Positions 8,369 through 18,417 of a stretch of DNA of 64,000 nucleotides are shown here, piece after piece. The stretch's first letter is position 1. Each line of letters opens with the position of its first letter. The notes under the pieces are model-generated. The model ran no database searches. It had not been told where the DNA came from and saw only the letters and a program-made list of their open reading frames with translations. The stretch covers positions 2,452,501-2,516,500 of the forward strand of contig NZ_CP104007.1 in assembly GCF_029201545.1 (NCBI RefSeq), written 5' to 3'. The translations under genes were made by a program, and so were the position numbers. This DNA comes from Devosia sp. FJ2-5-3. GTDB lineage: Bacteria; Pseudomonadota; Alphaproteobacteria; Rhizobiales; Devosiaceae.

Positions 8369-9063
8369 CTCCTAACGGCGTCATGCACGAAGGAAATCGA
8401 AACCGAAGTCTCGCCGCGCCCAACCGCCTTGATCGGGCCGGTGCCGGAACGCTGGTAGGTGTTGATGCTCGAATGCAGGGCGGCCAGGTATTTGAACGCC
8501 TCTTCCTCGCCCATCAATTGCACCAGCGTAGCGATGACCACATAGGCCGTGCCGGAAGAATTGGGATTGGCCATCTGGATTTCGCCGGCAAATTCGGGCT
8601 TGAGCAGGTCGGCCCAGCACATCGGGGGCTCGACACCCTTGTCGGCCAGCAGTTCGGTGTTGAAGCCGAAGCCGACGGCACCCGAATAGACGCCGACCGA
8701 ACGTCCGCCGGCGGCACCGAATTGCTGGTGGGCCCATTCGTGCAGATTGGCCAGGTTGGGTGATTCATAGACAGCCGTCAGTCCGCCGGCTGCGGCGATC
8801 AGATGCGGGTCGCCAGTACCGCCGAACCACACGTCGCCTTTGGGGTTCTCCGCCTCGGCGCTGATCTGGGCCAGCACTTCGCCCGAGCCCTTCTGACTCA
8901 TGTTCACCTTGACCCCCGTGGCCTTCTCAAATTCGTTGGCCGCCGCTTCGCACCACTCGACCTGAACCGAGCAGTAGACGTTGAGGCTGCCCTCGAGCGC
9001 CATGGTTGGGGTTGCGGCCACGCCCAGCATGCTCAGCGCCGTCAATGCATTGAGTAATTTCAT
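8365..9063 (-). pseudogene. Family-1 extracellular solute-binding protein, C-terminally truncated
   Basis: The first 232 codons of an iron(III)/phosphonate-type family-1 binding protein: signal peptide MKLLNALTALSMLGVAATPTMA, then NVYCSVQVEWCEAAANEF, WFGGTGDPHLIAAA, GAVGFGFNTELL, WADLL and ISFVHDAVRS, where it stops. The family normally runs to about 330-350 residues, so the second half of the C-lobe is missing. The stop falls where the sequence joins unrelated sequence carrying the small membrane gene. No permease or ATPase follows. The gene diverges from a response regulator, a common layout for sensor-linked uptake operons. I read it as the leftover of a deleted ABC operon. Confidence 0.75.
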
Positions 9064-9374
9064 CCATTCCTCCCTGGGTGATGATAAGAGTCGGCTGTCT
9101 TCCTGACCACACCCTCATGGCGCGGTCGGAACTCTGGATCTGGGAGGTTAGACTTCCTCATCTTTGGTCCCCCCACCGGCGCCCTTGCTGGGTCTTTCCG
9201 GATTGATCTTTCGATGCGGGGAATGTGTCGGGGCCAGATGAACCGCTGATTTCAGCTAAAAGCGCTCGACTGTAATATTGTTCACAAAGTTGAGCCGCCG
9301 CCTTGCTATAGTCCTGAGGCGTCTTGCTTGGTCGGCAGGGACCGGACGGACCGACTTCGGAGGGGGGGCCGGCC
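9064..9374. other. Divergent promoter region, solute-binding remnant / response regulator
   Basis: About 310 bases between divergent starts. It probably holds the promoters and the regulator's binding sites. I could not pick out a convincing repeated box. A GGAGGGG-type ribosome-binding site precedes the regulator start. Confidence 0.45.
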
Positions 9375-10091
9375 ATGCAGTTTCGCATTGCTGTTGTCGA
9401 AGACGATCACATCGTCAGTTCGACAGTTGTCGACATATTGCAGACCGCGGGTTTTACAGCCCTGCCCTGCCGCACGGCGGAAGCGCTGCTGTCATTGATG
9501 CGGTCCGGGCCACCACCCGATCTGATCCTGCTCGACCTTCAATTGCCCGATCAAGATGGCATTGCGCTGGCCAGTTCCATCAGGGCCGACAGCAATGTGC
9601 CCATCGTCATGCTCACAGGTCGATCGGGAGAGATCGACCGCATCGTCGGGCTCGAGATCGGGGCTGACGACTATGTGGTCAAGCCATTCAGCAATCTGGA
9701 ATTGCTGGCCCGGGTAAAGGCCATCCTCCGCCGCACGAAGGGCATCATGCCCGCGTCCCGGCAGCGCGAGGGTTTCCGGTTCGAAGGCTTCTTCCTCGAT
9801 CTGGCTGCCCGCCGGCTCGACGCTCCGGATGGCTCGTCGGTGCAACTGACGGTCGCCGAGTTCGAACTGCTCCACGCCCTGTTGCGGGCACGCGGAAGAG
9901 TGCTGACGCGCGATCAGTTGTTGGAAATGACCCACCATGCCGAGGCCGATGTGTTCGATCGCACCATTGACGTGCTGATCCTGCGGCTGCGGCGCAAGAT
10001 AGAACCGGTCCCCAGCCAGCCCCGGTTCATCCGCACTGAGCGCGGCCTGGGCTACACATTTGCCGGCGCGGTCGAGCCTGTTTCCGGCTGA
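9375..10091 (+). CDS. OmpR-family response regulator
   Basis: 238 residues. The receiver domain (residues 1-120) has acidic residues VEDD at 8-11, phospho-acceptor Asp54 in LLDLQLPDQDG, Thr in VMLTGR and Lys in DYVVKPF. A winged-helix DNA-binding domain follows (LTVAEFELLHALL, RVLTRDQLLEMTH, RTIDVLILRLRRKIE, RTERGLGYTF). The start MQFRIAVVEDD at 9375 follows GGAGGGG, so it was preferred to an upstream in-frame start. It converges on the hybrid kinase gene and the two coding regions overlap by 40 bases. It is probably the partner of that kinase and, in the past, regulator of the truncated uptake gene. Confidence 0.92.
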   Translation: MQFRIAVVEDDHIVSSTVVDILQTAGFTALPCRTAEALLSLMRSGPPPDLILLDLQLPDQDGIALASSIRADSNVPIVMLTGRSGEIDRIVGLEIGADDYVVKPFSNLELLARVKAILRRTKGIMPASRQREGFRFEGFFLDLAARRLDAPDGSSVQLTVAEFELLHALLRARGRVLTRDQLLEMTHHAEADVFDRTIDVLILRLRRKIEPVPSQPRFIRTERGLGYTFAGAVEPVSG

Positions 10092-12382
10092 CCGGCTCGG
10101 CCGAGCGCAGCACTGAGCATGCTGGCCAGATCGGCCCGCGAATAGGGCTTCTGCAGAACCGGGATATCGGTCGGATCCGACGCCTGATTGCCGTAGCCGG
10201 TGCAGAGCAGCACCGCCAGATCGGGATGTCTGGTGCGGGCTTCGTGCGCCAGAGACCGCCCGTCACCGCCGCGGTTTAGGACGATGTCGGAGAACAGGAT
10301 ATCGAAATGCCCGCGGCCCAGGGCTTCAAGTGCCGCGTCGACAGAACTGGCGGCAAATGCCTGATATCCCATGCTCTGCACCATATCGATCGTGGTCGTC
10401 CGAAGAAGTTCGTCGTCCTCGACGATCAGTATCCGGCCTGCAGCCGGTACTTTGGCAGGAAGCTTGGCGGGCTTTTTCGGCCGTTTGGCCGGTTTCTTGC
10501 CGGATGACGGCGGCAGTTCAATGCGCACTACCGTCCCCTGACCCTCCACGCTGTCTATGCCAACATGGCCATCGGACTGACGGATGAAGCCAAATACGGT
10601 GGACAGCCCAAGACCGCTGCCGGCACCAAAGGCCTTGGTGGTGAAGAACGGATCAAAGGCCCGCGCCGCAATCTCGGGCGCCATGCCGGAGCCGGTGTCC
10701 CGCACTGACAGTTCGATCTGTCCCGCAGGGCCGCGGCCGGTGGTTAGAGTAATCGTGCCCAGGCCTTTTATGGCGTCACGGGCATTGAAAACCAGGTTGA
10801 GAATGGCGCTTTCCATCTGCCCGGGATCGACCGTGACCGGCGGCAGATCGCGGGCAAGGTCGGTCTGCAGCGTGATGGCAGGGTCAATGCTGAGTTCGAT
10901 GAGATCGATCAGCCCTTCGATCAGCCGGTTGAGGTCCACCGCTTCGGGAAGGAGGGGCTGGCGTCGCGCGAACAACAGCAGCCGCTGGATCATGCCCGTA
11001 CCGCTTTCGACCGCGCCAAGAGCCCTTCGCGCGCGCTGGTGGGTTGGCGACAGAAGCTCAGACTGGTCTTGGATCAATTGCAGATTGCTGCTGACTGCGG
11101 CCAGCAGATTGTTGAAATCATGCGCTATTCCGCCGGTGAGCTGCCCAAGCGCTTCCATCTGCTGGCTCTGGCGCAGCCGCCGCTCCATGTCCCGGCGCTC
11201 GGTGAGGTCGACAAGCGTCACCAATGTATCGCCGCGCGGCATGACGCCCCGGCGCAGTTCGACGATCCGGCCATCGGGAAATTCATGTTCGTGACTGGAG
11301 ACTGATGCCCTGCGCCTATGTCCGCCAAGGATGCCGAGGATAGTTTCTATCTTGAAGTCTGGTGTCATGAGTTCGGGACTGAGCCCGCTCAGGGCCACGA
11401 AGCGGGGATTGGCAGCGACGAGAGCGCCGTCGGCATCAAACAAGGCCACGCCCTCGTCCAGGCCATTGAGAATGCCCAGGCGCATCTGCGCATCGCGCTC
11501 CACCTGCCGAACGAGCGCCGCGCGTTCGAGCGCATTTGCCTTGAACACCTTGAAAGCGCGGGCCAGGTCGCCGATCTCGTCCTGCCGTTCATGGCCGGGC
11601 AACTCTGCGGCGCTGTCGCCGCCGGCCAGCCGGGAGATCGCCTCGGTAGCGCCGACAAGACTAAGCACGATCTCGCGGTTGAGGAATGCTGAAACCATCA
11701 GTCCCGCGGCCAGACTGCCAAGGGCGCCGGCAATCAACGTGACCTTGAAAGCGCCCATCAGCCCGAGCAATTCATTGCCGCGCTGCAGCGCTGCCTGTTC
11801 GACCAGCGCAGATAGCCCCTCGATCATGCTGGTGAGTTGGACGAAAGAGACCTCAACCATGGCCACGGTGGCGCTGGCGCGCCGCTCGATACTCGCAGCC
11901 TCGAGCGCGACGAGGTCGGAATTGCTTCCGGGATTGTCGCGCAGGGCGATGGCCTCGGCGGTAATGTTGAAGAGGCTTTGCGTGGTGGCGTCGATCCGAT
12001 GCACCAGCCGGACAATGGAAGGAACGTCCGACATGCCGAATAGGCCCGTCGATGGCGGACTGGGCAGTGCCGAGGCCAACGCGCCGAAGTCGTCCATCTT
12101 CTTGCCTAATGTCGCCCTTGCCTCGTGCAGTTCGACCATGGTCGGCAGATAGCTTATGCGCGCCGACTCAGCCGCCAGCGCCACGCTACGGCCCACCAGC
12201 GATGTGATCTGGCCGAGATCCGACAGGCTCTGCGCCTGGTGACGCTCCAGCCGGGACTCAGCCACCGAGAGGCCGATCCAGGCGATGACCGCGGCGACCA
12301 GTGTCAGCGACGTGACCAAAGTCAGCGCACGCCGTAGCCTTACCCTGATGCCGCGATGTCGGCGATCCGTCCCCGCGCCCAT
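10052..12382 (-). CDS. Hybrid sensor histidine kinase, TorS-like layout
   Basis: 776 residues from ATG 12382, which has AGGAG just upstream; longer in-frame extensions look non-coding. Order: TM1 about 19-40, a helical periplasmic sensor of about 170 residues, TM2 about 213-233, HAMP about 235-290 (DEIGDLARAFKVFK), PAS about 300-395, HisKA with His421 in GGIAHDFNNLLAAV, an ATPase domain (NLVFNARDAI, DTGSGM, GSGLGLSTVFGF), a Lys/Pro-rich linker (KKPAKRPKKPAKLPAK), and a C-terminal receiver with Asp in ILFSDIVLN. The helical sensor is like those that contact a periplasmic binding protein. It probably signals to the neighbouring OmpR-type regulator. Confidence 0.9.
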   Translation of the reverse strand: MGAGTDRRHRGIRVRLRRALTLVTSLTLVAAVIAWIGLSVAESRLERHQAQSLSDLGQITSLVGRSVALAAESARISYLPTMVELHEARATLGKKMDDFGALASALPSPPSTGLFGMSDVPSIVRLVHRIDATTQSLFNITAEAIALRDNPGSNSDLVALEAASIERRASATVAMVEVSFVQLTSMIEGLSALVEQAALQRGNELLGLMGAFKVTLIAGALGSLAAGLMVSAFLNREIVLSLVGATEAISRLAGGDSAAELPGHERQDEIGDLARAFKVFKANALERAALVRQVERDAQMRLGILNGLDEGVALFDADGALVAANPRFVALSGLSPELMTPDFKIETILGILGGHRRRASVSSHEHEFPDGRIVELRRGVMPRGDTLVTLVDLTERRDMERRLRQSQQMEALGQLTGGIAHDFNNLLAAVSSNLQLIQDQSELLSPTHQRARRALGAVESGTGMIQRLLLFARRQPLLPEAVDLNRLIEGLIDLIELSIDPAITLQTDLARDLPPVTVDPGQMESAILNLVFNARDAIKGLGTITLTTGRGPAGQIELSVRDTGSGMAPEIAARAFDPFFTTKAFGAGSGLGLSTVFGFIRQSDGHVGIDSVEGQGTVVRIELPPSSGKKPAKRPKKPAKLPAKVPAAGRILIVEDDELLRTTTIDMVQSMGYQAFAASSVDAALEALGRGHFDILFSDIVLNRGGDGRSLAHEARTRHPDLAVLLCTGYGNQASDPTDIPVLQKPYSRADLASMLSAALGRAGQPETGSTAPANV

Positions 12383-13224
12383 AGCTGCTCCTGCTGCCCC
12401 AAAGAAGCTATCGACGGCCGCAGACCTCCGCAATCCATATACAGCCGCGCCGGTCCCCCCGAGCAACGCGGCTGGCCCTCTTCCTGACGCCGCCTCATCC
12501 AAGGCAAACTTGCTTGCAGTCTTGAGTAGCCATAGATCAGCCGCCAGAACTGCGGCAGAGCTGCGAACAAATACTAGTGCCACGATGGAAAGCTGCCCTC
12601 TCACGACCCAGGCCGACTAACACTATCGAGGCACGTTTTGGAAGTTGCTACGCATTTTGATTTATATCCGAGCGAAAAATTTCGTGCTCGTCTAGCTAGA
12701 TTGTTGCGTAACCTTGGGAATCTGGATGTTGCATCCATCATTCCTCACTATTTGTACGACAATCTGTACGCCGACCAAAGAATGGTTCGGACGAGATGGC
12801 TTCTCTGGTCGCCCCACTTATTACGGGTTAGCGTTAGGCCGCGTACAACACTGGCGATCGCCGTGAGCTCGGTATCGAGCGCGTCATTAGGCCCGGTTCA
12901 CCTAAGCTCGTCATAGTCGAAGCCGAAATGGATGCCGACGATATTCTAGCCGAAACAGGTCTGCTGATAGACGTAGGTCAGCAAGAGCTGGTCCAGGTGT
13001 ACACAAGTTCGGCAGCCTACAAGTTCCGAACTCCTGGTTAGTGCGAAGCGTCCCTTTGTGAGCCCAGCCAACAGGGCAACGATCGTTACCAGGTATCACT
13101 GACGAGGCGAGGCGCCAGTGACGCCTTGCCACGAACATGGAGGCCGCTGCTCACGCCAACCTTGAATAGCTTCGACCGGCGGCAGAAGCCCATTGCAATA
13201 ACGTGCCCACTTCGTGAGGCGTCG
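12383..13224. other. Long gene-poor stretch upstream of the giant genes
   Basis: About 840 bases without a supportable gene. The part around 12620-12720 is visibly more AT-rich than its surroundings (TTTGATTTATATCC, CGAAAAATTTCGTG). A short frame at about 12912-13040 (VIVEAEMDADDILAETGLL) vaguely resembles the start of a receiver domain but ends without further motifs. The region may be a junction between unrelated segments. It should contain the promoter of the giant two-gene unit. Confidence 0.45.
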
Positions 13225-16200
13225 ATGGCGGCAAACACTCTACTGGAAATGGTGATCGCCCGTTTCGGGATCGACATCGATGGCGATTCCGATGGCGGCC
13301 AGGTTCTGGACAGCTTGCTGTCGGCAGCGGACTTGGGCGATGGGCTGCGCGGCAGTGCTACGGTTAGGGAACTCACTTTAGCGCTTGGCCCCAAGGGGCT
13401 GAGCGTGCATGCGGCGGGAGCCAGCGACGCCCTGGTCCTCATGCCTCCCGAAACCCCTTGGGCTTTCGAAATCAAACCGCCACCCACTCCGGGTGGAGCG
13501 CTGTTGGTGCAGATCGAACTCGTGGCCCCCCGTTTTCGAGTGCCTTTCCTTCGGCCGGCGTTGCTCACTGCGGACCAGACACTCGAAGAAGGGCTGGCCG
13601 GGCCCGTCCAACTGGTGTTTCCGAGCCTCTTGCTGGTGGTCAGCGTCGGGAGCGGCAATCCCGACGCCACGGCTGAAATAACGCCGTCGCACGGTGTGGG
13701 CGGAGCCCTGGAACTCACGGTCGAGCCCCCTTATGTGCTGTTCGGCGCCGGTGCGGTGCTCGGCTTCCATTTGCCGGTTGCACAACTACTGCTCGAACCA
13801 CAGATCCAGATCCGCTTCCCACAATTGGAAGTGTTTGTAGCGCCACCATCCATGCCGGCACTGGCTATGCATGGGGGAGCCACCGATCTGATAATCGCGA
13901 CGGACGGAGCCGGGTTATCGGGGAATTTTCATATCGCCGCGGCCTCTGGTGCAATGGCGCCCAAGCGGCCACGCTTCCTGCACAATGTGGCGGCACGGCT
14001 GCGGATGGACCGCAGCGTGGTCAACCTGCTTGAAGTGAGCGGGCAGGTAGAGCTGTCCGCTGAAATTGGCCAGTGGCTGGGCGGTGATATCTCCGCGGCA
14101 GGCCCGACGAAGGTCGACTATCGGCTGACCCTGACAGTGGAGGCTACGAGCTGGAACACCACGCTCCACCTGGGGGCGAGCGGCGGGCAGGATTTCCTCT
14201 GGCGATCGCGGACCGGCACCGCCCATGAGCACGATTTGAAGCGGGACACGCTGGGCGCCTACACGGTGTTTGCGCCGCTGCTCGACCCCACCCTTCCCGA
14301 CACGGGCAGCAGCGGACTTGTCGAGCTGGCGCTGGATGCCGGGCTGGCTGGCGGCATCGCGCGCAGCAACTGGATCACCACGCAATCGGTCACGGTGTAC
14401 GGAGCGGAGCTTGCCTTTGCGAGCGGGCCCGACCAGAGCCTCGCCAGCCTGTTTTTCGAAACTGAGACCGAGGTGAACCTCGACGTGCAGGTGGGCGGAT
14501 CCCCGCTTTTGTGGACACGACGCCCAATCCGCGTGCGGCAGAAGGCGGTGGGGCTGAAGCTGGATTTCGGAGGGGGTGGCGGGCCTCCCAAGCTGTCGCC
14601 CGTGTTCGATCCCGGACAGGGGTTCAGCCTTGATCTCAGCGATCCCGGCACATTCGAAATTCCGGGTCCGCTGGGTGAATTCCTGCAGCCGGATGCCGCC
14701 CGCGTGGCGCGCGACAATCCACTGGTCTTCGAGGTGGACCTCGTCACCAAATTGGACCTCGGCGTTGTGAAAATCGACAAGGCTAGCCTGCGCGTACCGC
14801 TGATGGGCGACATGGTGCCCACCCTGACGGGGCTGGGCGCCAATCTCGACCTGGGCCTGATCAGCGGCGGGGGATATCTGCGCGTGCGCCCGCAGGCGAT
14901 ATCGGGCGGGTTCGACCTCTCCGTGGGCGATCCGCTGGGCGTTCGTGTGCAGGCCGACCTGGATATCGAGACGGGCGCGGCGGTCTCGCTGCTGCTCAAC
15001 CTGGAGGTTGAATGGCCGGTGCCCATCCCGCTGCTCAATTCGGGCTTCGGCCTGTTCGGCATATTGGGGCTGCTTGGGGTCAACCGCCGCCGGGACATGC
15101 GTGAGAGCAAGACAGCACTGGACTGGCTGGTACGTGCAGAAGGCAAGCCCAGACGTGGTAAGTGGACGAGCGAACTCGACGCATGGAGCTTTGGCGTGGG
15201 GGCCGTAATCGGGACGCTGGAGGGCGGCTTCCTGTTGCATGCAAGGGGCATGCTGATGATCGAGCTGCCGGGACCGCGCATTCTGCTGCTGATGAAGGCG
15301 GACATGCTCAGTCTGAGGCCAGGGACCCAGGACGAGGGCGACGACATGGGCACGCTCACAGCGGTCATCGAGATCACCGGGCAATCCATCACTCTGGGCA
15401 TCATCGCCGACTACTCAATGCCATTCCTGCTCGACGTTCAGGTGCCCGCCGAGGCTCTCTTCAATTTCAAAGACCTAAGCGACTGGCATTTCGACCTGGG
15501 GTCGGTCATCGAAGATCGCTATGTGTCCATCCGCTTCATGAGCACCATCAGGGCCGACGGCTATCTGATGTTCCATGGCAAAGGGATAGTCAAAAAGCCT
15601 TTGCTAGACCTGCCGGGCATGGCCGTGGCGGCGGGGGTGCGGGCAGCCCTGACCTGGGGACCCGAGGAGATCGGCCTGTATATCCGCGTCACGGTCGAAG
15701 CCAATATCGGCATCAGTTTCAACCCCATGATGCTGGTGGGGCAGTTTTCCCTGGAGGGCGAACTGCACCTGTTCATCGTCAGCATCGGTGCCAGCGCGTT
15801 GGCACAGGTGCGGATCAGCGACGACACTTTCTATGTTCGCGCAGCCATTTCCGGTTCGGTCGATTTCTTCTTCTTCGAGCTGAGCGCTACGGTCACCCTG
15901 GAGCTTGGCACGAAGCCGGCCCCGCCCGAGGCGGGTTCGCTGTTCCGGGCGTTATCGCTGCATGCCCGCAGCCATGCGCTTCTGCCCGGATCGGGGGCCA
16001 CCAGCAGTATCGACGGAAGCCTGGGCACGGCGCTGGCCGAGGGTGTCGAAGGCGCCCTGCCCGTGGTGGCGATCGACGCCATTCCCGTGCTGCAACTGGA
16101 AATGCCCGCCGTCGTCGCCAAAGGCACCACCTTTTCGGGCGTCGCAATCAACAGCCTTTTGCCTCAAGGCGGCCACGTGCAGCGCGGCGAACGCCTGTAT

Positions 16201-18417
16201 TCCTATGTGCTCACAGGTGTCAGCCTCGAGGCGACCGGACATGCCAACCCGTTGCAGGAAGGCGACGTCACGGTGACATGGTGGGATAGCCGCAACCTAA
16301 GCGACCCGGGCAATGACGAAGCGGTGCAATTGGCCCTGCTCTCGGCGGTGCCCACGCCCACGCCCAGCGCCGCCCTGCGCAGCGAGACCCATACCGAACA
16401 AATTCGCCGCCGGTGGGGGGAGGTCTGTGCCGAGGTCGCCCCGCCCACGGGTGTGCTGTGGACCTTTGCCGGGCAGGCGGCGCGCACGTCGTCGACCGGT
16501 TGGACGCTGCAGGGCCAGCCCATGCTGGCCCCCCCGGGCACCCTGCGCTCCGAACCCCCGCCGACCGAACTCAGGGTCACCGAGTGCTGGCGCAGCCACG
16601 GAGCGGCGGACAGCCTGGTCGACGTATTGCCGGCACGCATTGTGGCGGCCACGGGACTGGCCGGCCGGCTGCTGCTGGCACCAAAGACGGGCGCCACGCT
16701 GCAGCCGCGTCCGCAGCGGGCCGACTCGGGCTTCGAGCGCTTGGTGGCGCAGGTCGAATTCATCGAGCTGGAGGGACTGGCCGATGGCATCAGGCTGGAT
16801 GCCGGCGGGCTGCGTCACGTGCGTGGCCTCGTGGTCGTGCCCTGGGAAAGCGGGCGTCTGGTGCTGCGCCGGCGCGATACGGACGGCAACCGCATGGACG
16901 CCGACGATATCGATCTGGCGGCGCATTGGCGGCCGATCGGCAAGATCAACGACCTGCCCGCCGACTGGCAGAATGCGCAATCAGGCTGGCAGGACCTCAC
17001 CCAGGCGGCCCTCGACGCGTGGTTCGGCAGTTTCGCCGGACCGTTGATGGAAGCGCCGCTCTTCCTGTTCGATATAGAGGGGCTGGACGGGGCGGTAACG
17101 ATCGAGATCGGGCGCGTGGAGGTGCCGGACTGGCAGGCATCGCGCTGGGGCCTGCTAGCGGTCGAGGTACTGACTGAGGCCGAATTCAAGCGCCACAACT
17201 TTGACACCCAGCGGCGCGACGAGACCATCGCGGTGATAGACGGCATGCTGACGGGTGTCGATGGCGCCCGCGCCCTGTTGCATCCCCGAGCCGATTATAG
17301 GCTTTCGACCACCTACACGGTGGCGGTTGCCGATCTCGACGAGTCCGGCGCCTTCGTCTGGGGCGCCCCCCAGGAGAGGCATCAGACGTTCCTGTTCCGC
17401 ACCGATGCGCTTCCGCCCCAACACCTGGAAACTCTGGTTATGGCGACCATGCCCATGGCCGATGAACAGGCGGTGTTCTACCGGGATCCGGTCACGGTGG
17501 TATTTTCCACCGCCGAAACGCGCAAGCTCTTCCAAAGTTACGGACGGCCATTGGTGGTGCGTACCCGTGCAGCGTCGGGCCGGCACCCGGTTGCAACGGA
17601 CGGGTTCGACCCCGCGGACATGGCGATTTCGGGGCTGCTGACCCCGCCACGCGCCCTGCCCTATCTTGCCCTGACGCCCTTCGAGGCGGCGCTGGAAGAG
17701 GTGCTGGCCGACCAGCCATGCGTCAATTTCTCCCACCGCAGCGCGCGGCATGAGGCCGTTACGGTCAAGCTGGCCTTCGAGAAGGACACCAATTACGTCT
17801 TCGAGCTCGACACCGAGCCGCCCCGCGAGGACGCCAATGAGCCGATGTTGCGTCGCAATTTCAGCACCTCGCACTATCCCGACGCCGAGGCTTTCGCCCA
17901 CGATATTGGCGCCAAGGCAGCCCGCCATCGCTATTGCGGGGCGACGGCCGCATTGGCCGCCTTGCCGCCCGTGCTCAGCGACCTTGCCTTCGAACGCATG
18001 CTACGCGAGATCGGCTGGGGCGACCTGGCTCGGCCGAAAAAGCCGCTGCTGACGGTGATCTGGACAGGTCCTGCCGGCACCCCTTCCCAACCGGTAGCCG
18101 CGCTGGTGGAAACCACAGAGCCGCATTGGCGCAGCCGGCTGGTGCCCCAGGTGACACCCAATGGATTGGGCACCCTTTCAAGCCTGCCCTGGCTGGAACT
18201 GGAACAACAGGCCGGCGGCTCGATCGTGACGGGCCTGTCTCGCTGCGCCGATGGCTCTCGCACAATGGTCCTCCTGCGAGAGCAGGCCCGCGGCCAGGAG
18301 CTGAGCCTATGCCTGCGGCGCATCCGCCACCCCGTGTTCGATGCCGACGAGCCGACAACGACGCATGTGATCGCGCCGGTGCTACTGAGTGCGCCAGCAT
18401 GGGAGGCGACATCTTGA
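13225..18417 (+). CDS. Giant uncharacterised beta-rich protein (about 1730 aa), possibly DUF6603-related
   Basis: Start ATG 13225 has TGAGG at good spacing and gives MAANTLLEMVIARFGIDIDG. There is no signal peptide or clear membrane anchor. Residues about 60-900 are runs of alternating polar and hydrophobic residues, that is, consecutive amphipathic beta-strands (for example VTVEANIGISF, GELHLFIVSIGAS, VDFFFFELSATVTLEL). Glycine-rich loops such as GGGGGPPKLSPVFDPGQGF separate them. Residues about 900-1730 are linkers and Ig-like or beta-sandwich-like stretches with few cysteines. The layout around FKDLSDWHFDLG and ADGYLMFHGKG reminds me of DUF6603 proteins, which are large and have no known function; an HMM search is needed. 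It is coupled to the next gene. No enzyme motif is visible, so a structural or lipid-binding role is as likely as any. Confidence 0.75.
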   Translation: MAANTLLEMVIARFGIDIDGDSDGGQVLDSLLSAADLGDGLRGSATVRELTLALGPKGLSVHAAGASDALVLMPPETPWAFEIKPPPTPGGALLVQIELVAPRFRVPFLRPALLTADQTLEEGLAGPVQLVFPSLLLVVSVGSGNPDATAEITPSHGVGGALELTVEPPYVLFGAGAVLGFHLPVAQLLLEPQIQIRFPQLEVFVAPPSMPALAMHGGATDLIIATDGAGLSGNFHIAAASGAMAPKRPRFLHNVAARLRMDRSVVNLLEVSGQVELSAEIGQWLGGDISAAGPTKVDYRLTLTVEATSWNTTLHLGASGGQDFLWRSRTGTAHEHDLKRDTLGAYTVFAPLLDPTLPDTGSSGLVELALDAGLAGGIARSNWITTQSVTVYGAELAFASGPDQSLASLFFETETEVNLDVQVGGSPLLWTRRPIRVRQKAVGLKLDFGGGGGPPKLSPVFDPGQGFSLDLSDPGTFEIPGPLGEFLQPDAARVARDNPLVFEVDLVTKLDLGVVKIDKASLRVPLMGDMVPTLTGLGANLDLGLISGGGYLRVRPQAISGGFDLSVGDPLGVRVQADLDIETGAAVSLLLNLEVEWPVPIPLLNSGFGLFGILGLLGVNRRRDMRESKTALDWLVRAEGKPRRGKWTSELDAWSFGVGAVIGTLEGGFLLHARGMLMIELPGPRILLLMKADMLSLRPGTQDEGDDMGTLTAVIEITGQSITLGIIADYSMPFLLDVQVPAEALFNFKDLSDWHFDLGSVIEDRYVSIRFMSTIRADGYLMFHGKGIVKKPLLDLPGMAVAAGVRAALTWGPEEIGLYIRVTVEANIGISFNPMMLVGQFSLEGELHLFIVSIGASALAQVRISDDTFYVRAAISGSVDFFFFELSATVTLELGTKPAPPEAGSLFRALSLHARSHALLPGSGATSSIDGSLGTALAEGVEGALPVVAIDAIPVLQLEMPAVVAKGTTFSGVAINSLLPQGGHVQRGERLYSYVLTGVSLEATGHANPLQEGDVTVTWWDSRNLSDPGNDEAVQLALLSAVPTPTPSAALRSETHTEQIRRRWGEVCAEVAPPTGVLWTFAGQAARTSSTGWTLQGQPMLAPPGTLRSEPPPTELRVTECWRSHGAADSLVDVLPARIVAATGLAGRLLLAPKTGATLQPRPQRADSGFERLVAQVEFIELEGLADGIRLDAGGLRHVRGLVVVPWESGRLVLRRRDTDGNRMDADDIDLAAHWRPIGKINDLPADWQNAQSGWQDLTQAALDAWFGSFAGPLMEAPLFLFDIEGLDGAVTIEIGRVEVPDWQASRWGLLAVEVLTEAEFKRHNFDTQRRDETIAVIDGMLTGVDGARALLHPRADYRLSTTYTVAVADLDESGAFVWGAPQERHQTFLFRTDALPPQHLETLVMATMPMADEQAVFYRDPVTVVFSTAETRKLFQSYGRPLVVRTRAASGRHPVATDGFDPADMAISGLLTPPRALPYLALTPFEAALEEVLADQPCVNFSHRSARHEAVTVKLAFEKDTNYVFELDTEPPREDANEPMLRRNFSTSHYPDAEAFAHDIGAKAARHRYCGATAALAALPPVLSDLAFERMLREIGWGDLARPKKPLLTVIWTGPAGTPSQPVAALVETTEPHWRSRLVPQVTPNGLGTLSSLPWLELEQQAGGSIVTGLSRCADGSRTMVLLREQARGQELSLCLRRIRHPVFDADEPTTTHVIAPVLLSAPAWEATS

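Noticed and set aside
12638..12916. 92-codon plus-strand frame in the gene-poor stretch
   Set aside because: No family resemblance or start signal; composition changes midway along the frame.
12912..13040. Short frame VIVEAEMDADDILAETGLL as a receiver-domain fragment
   Set aside because: Only the first few residues resemble a receiver start; no phospho-acceptor Asp block or Lys follows before the stop.
13915..15384. 489-codon minus-strand open frame inside the giant gene
   Set aside because: Gln/His/Arg-rich shadow of the plus-strand beta-rich coding frame, no ribosome-binding site or family motif.
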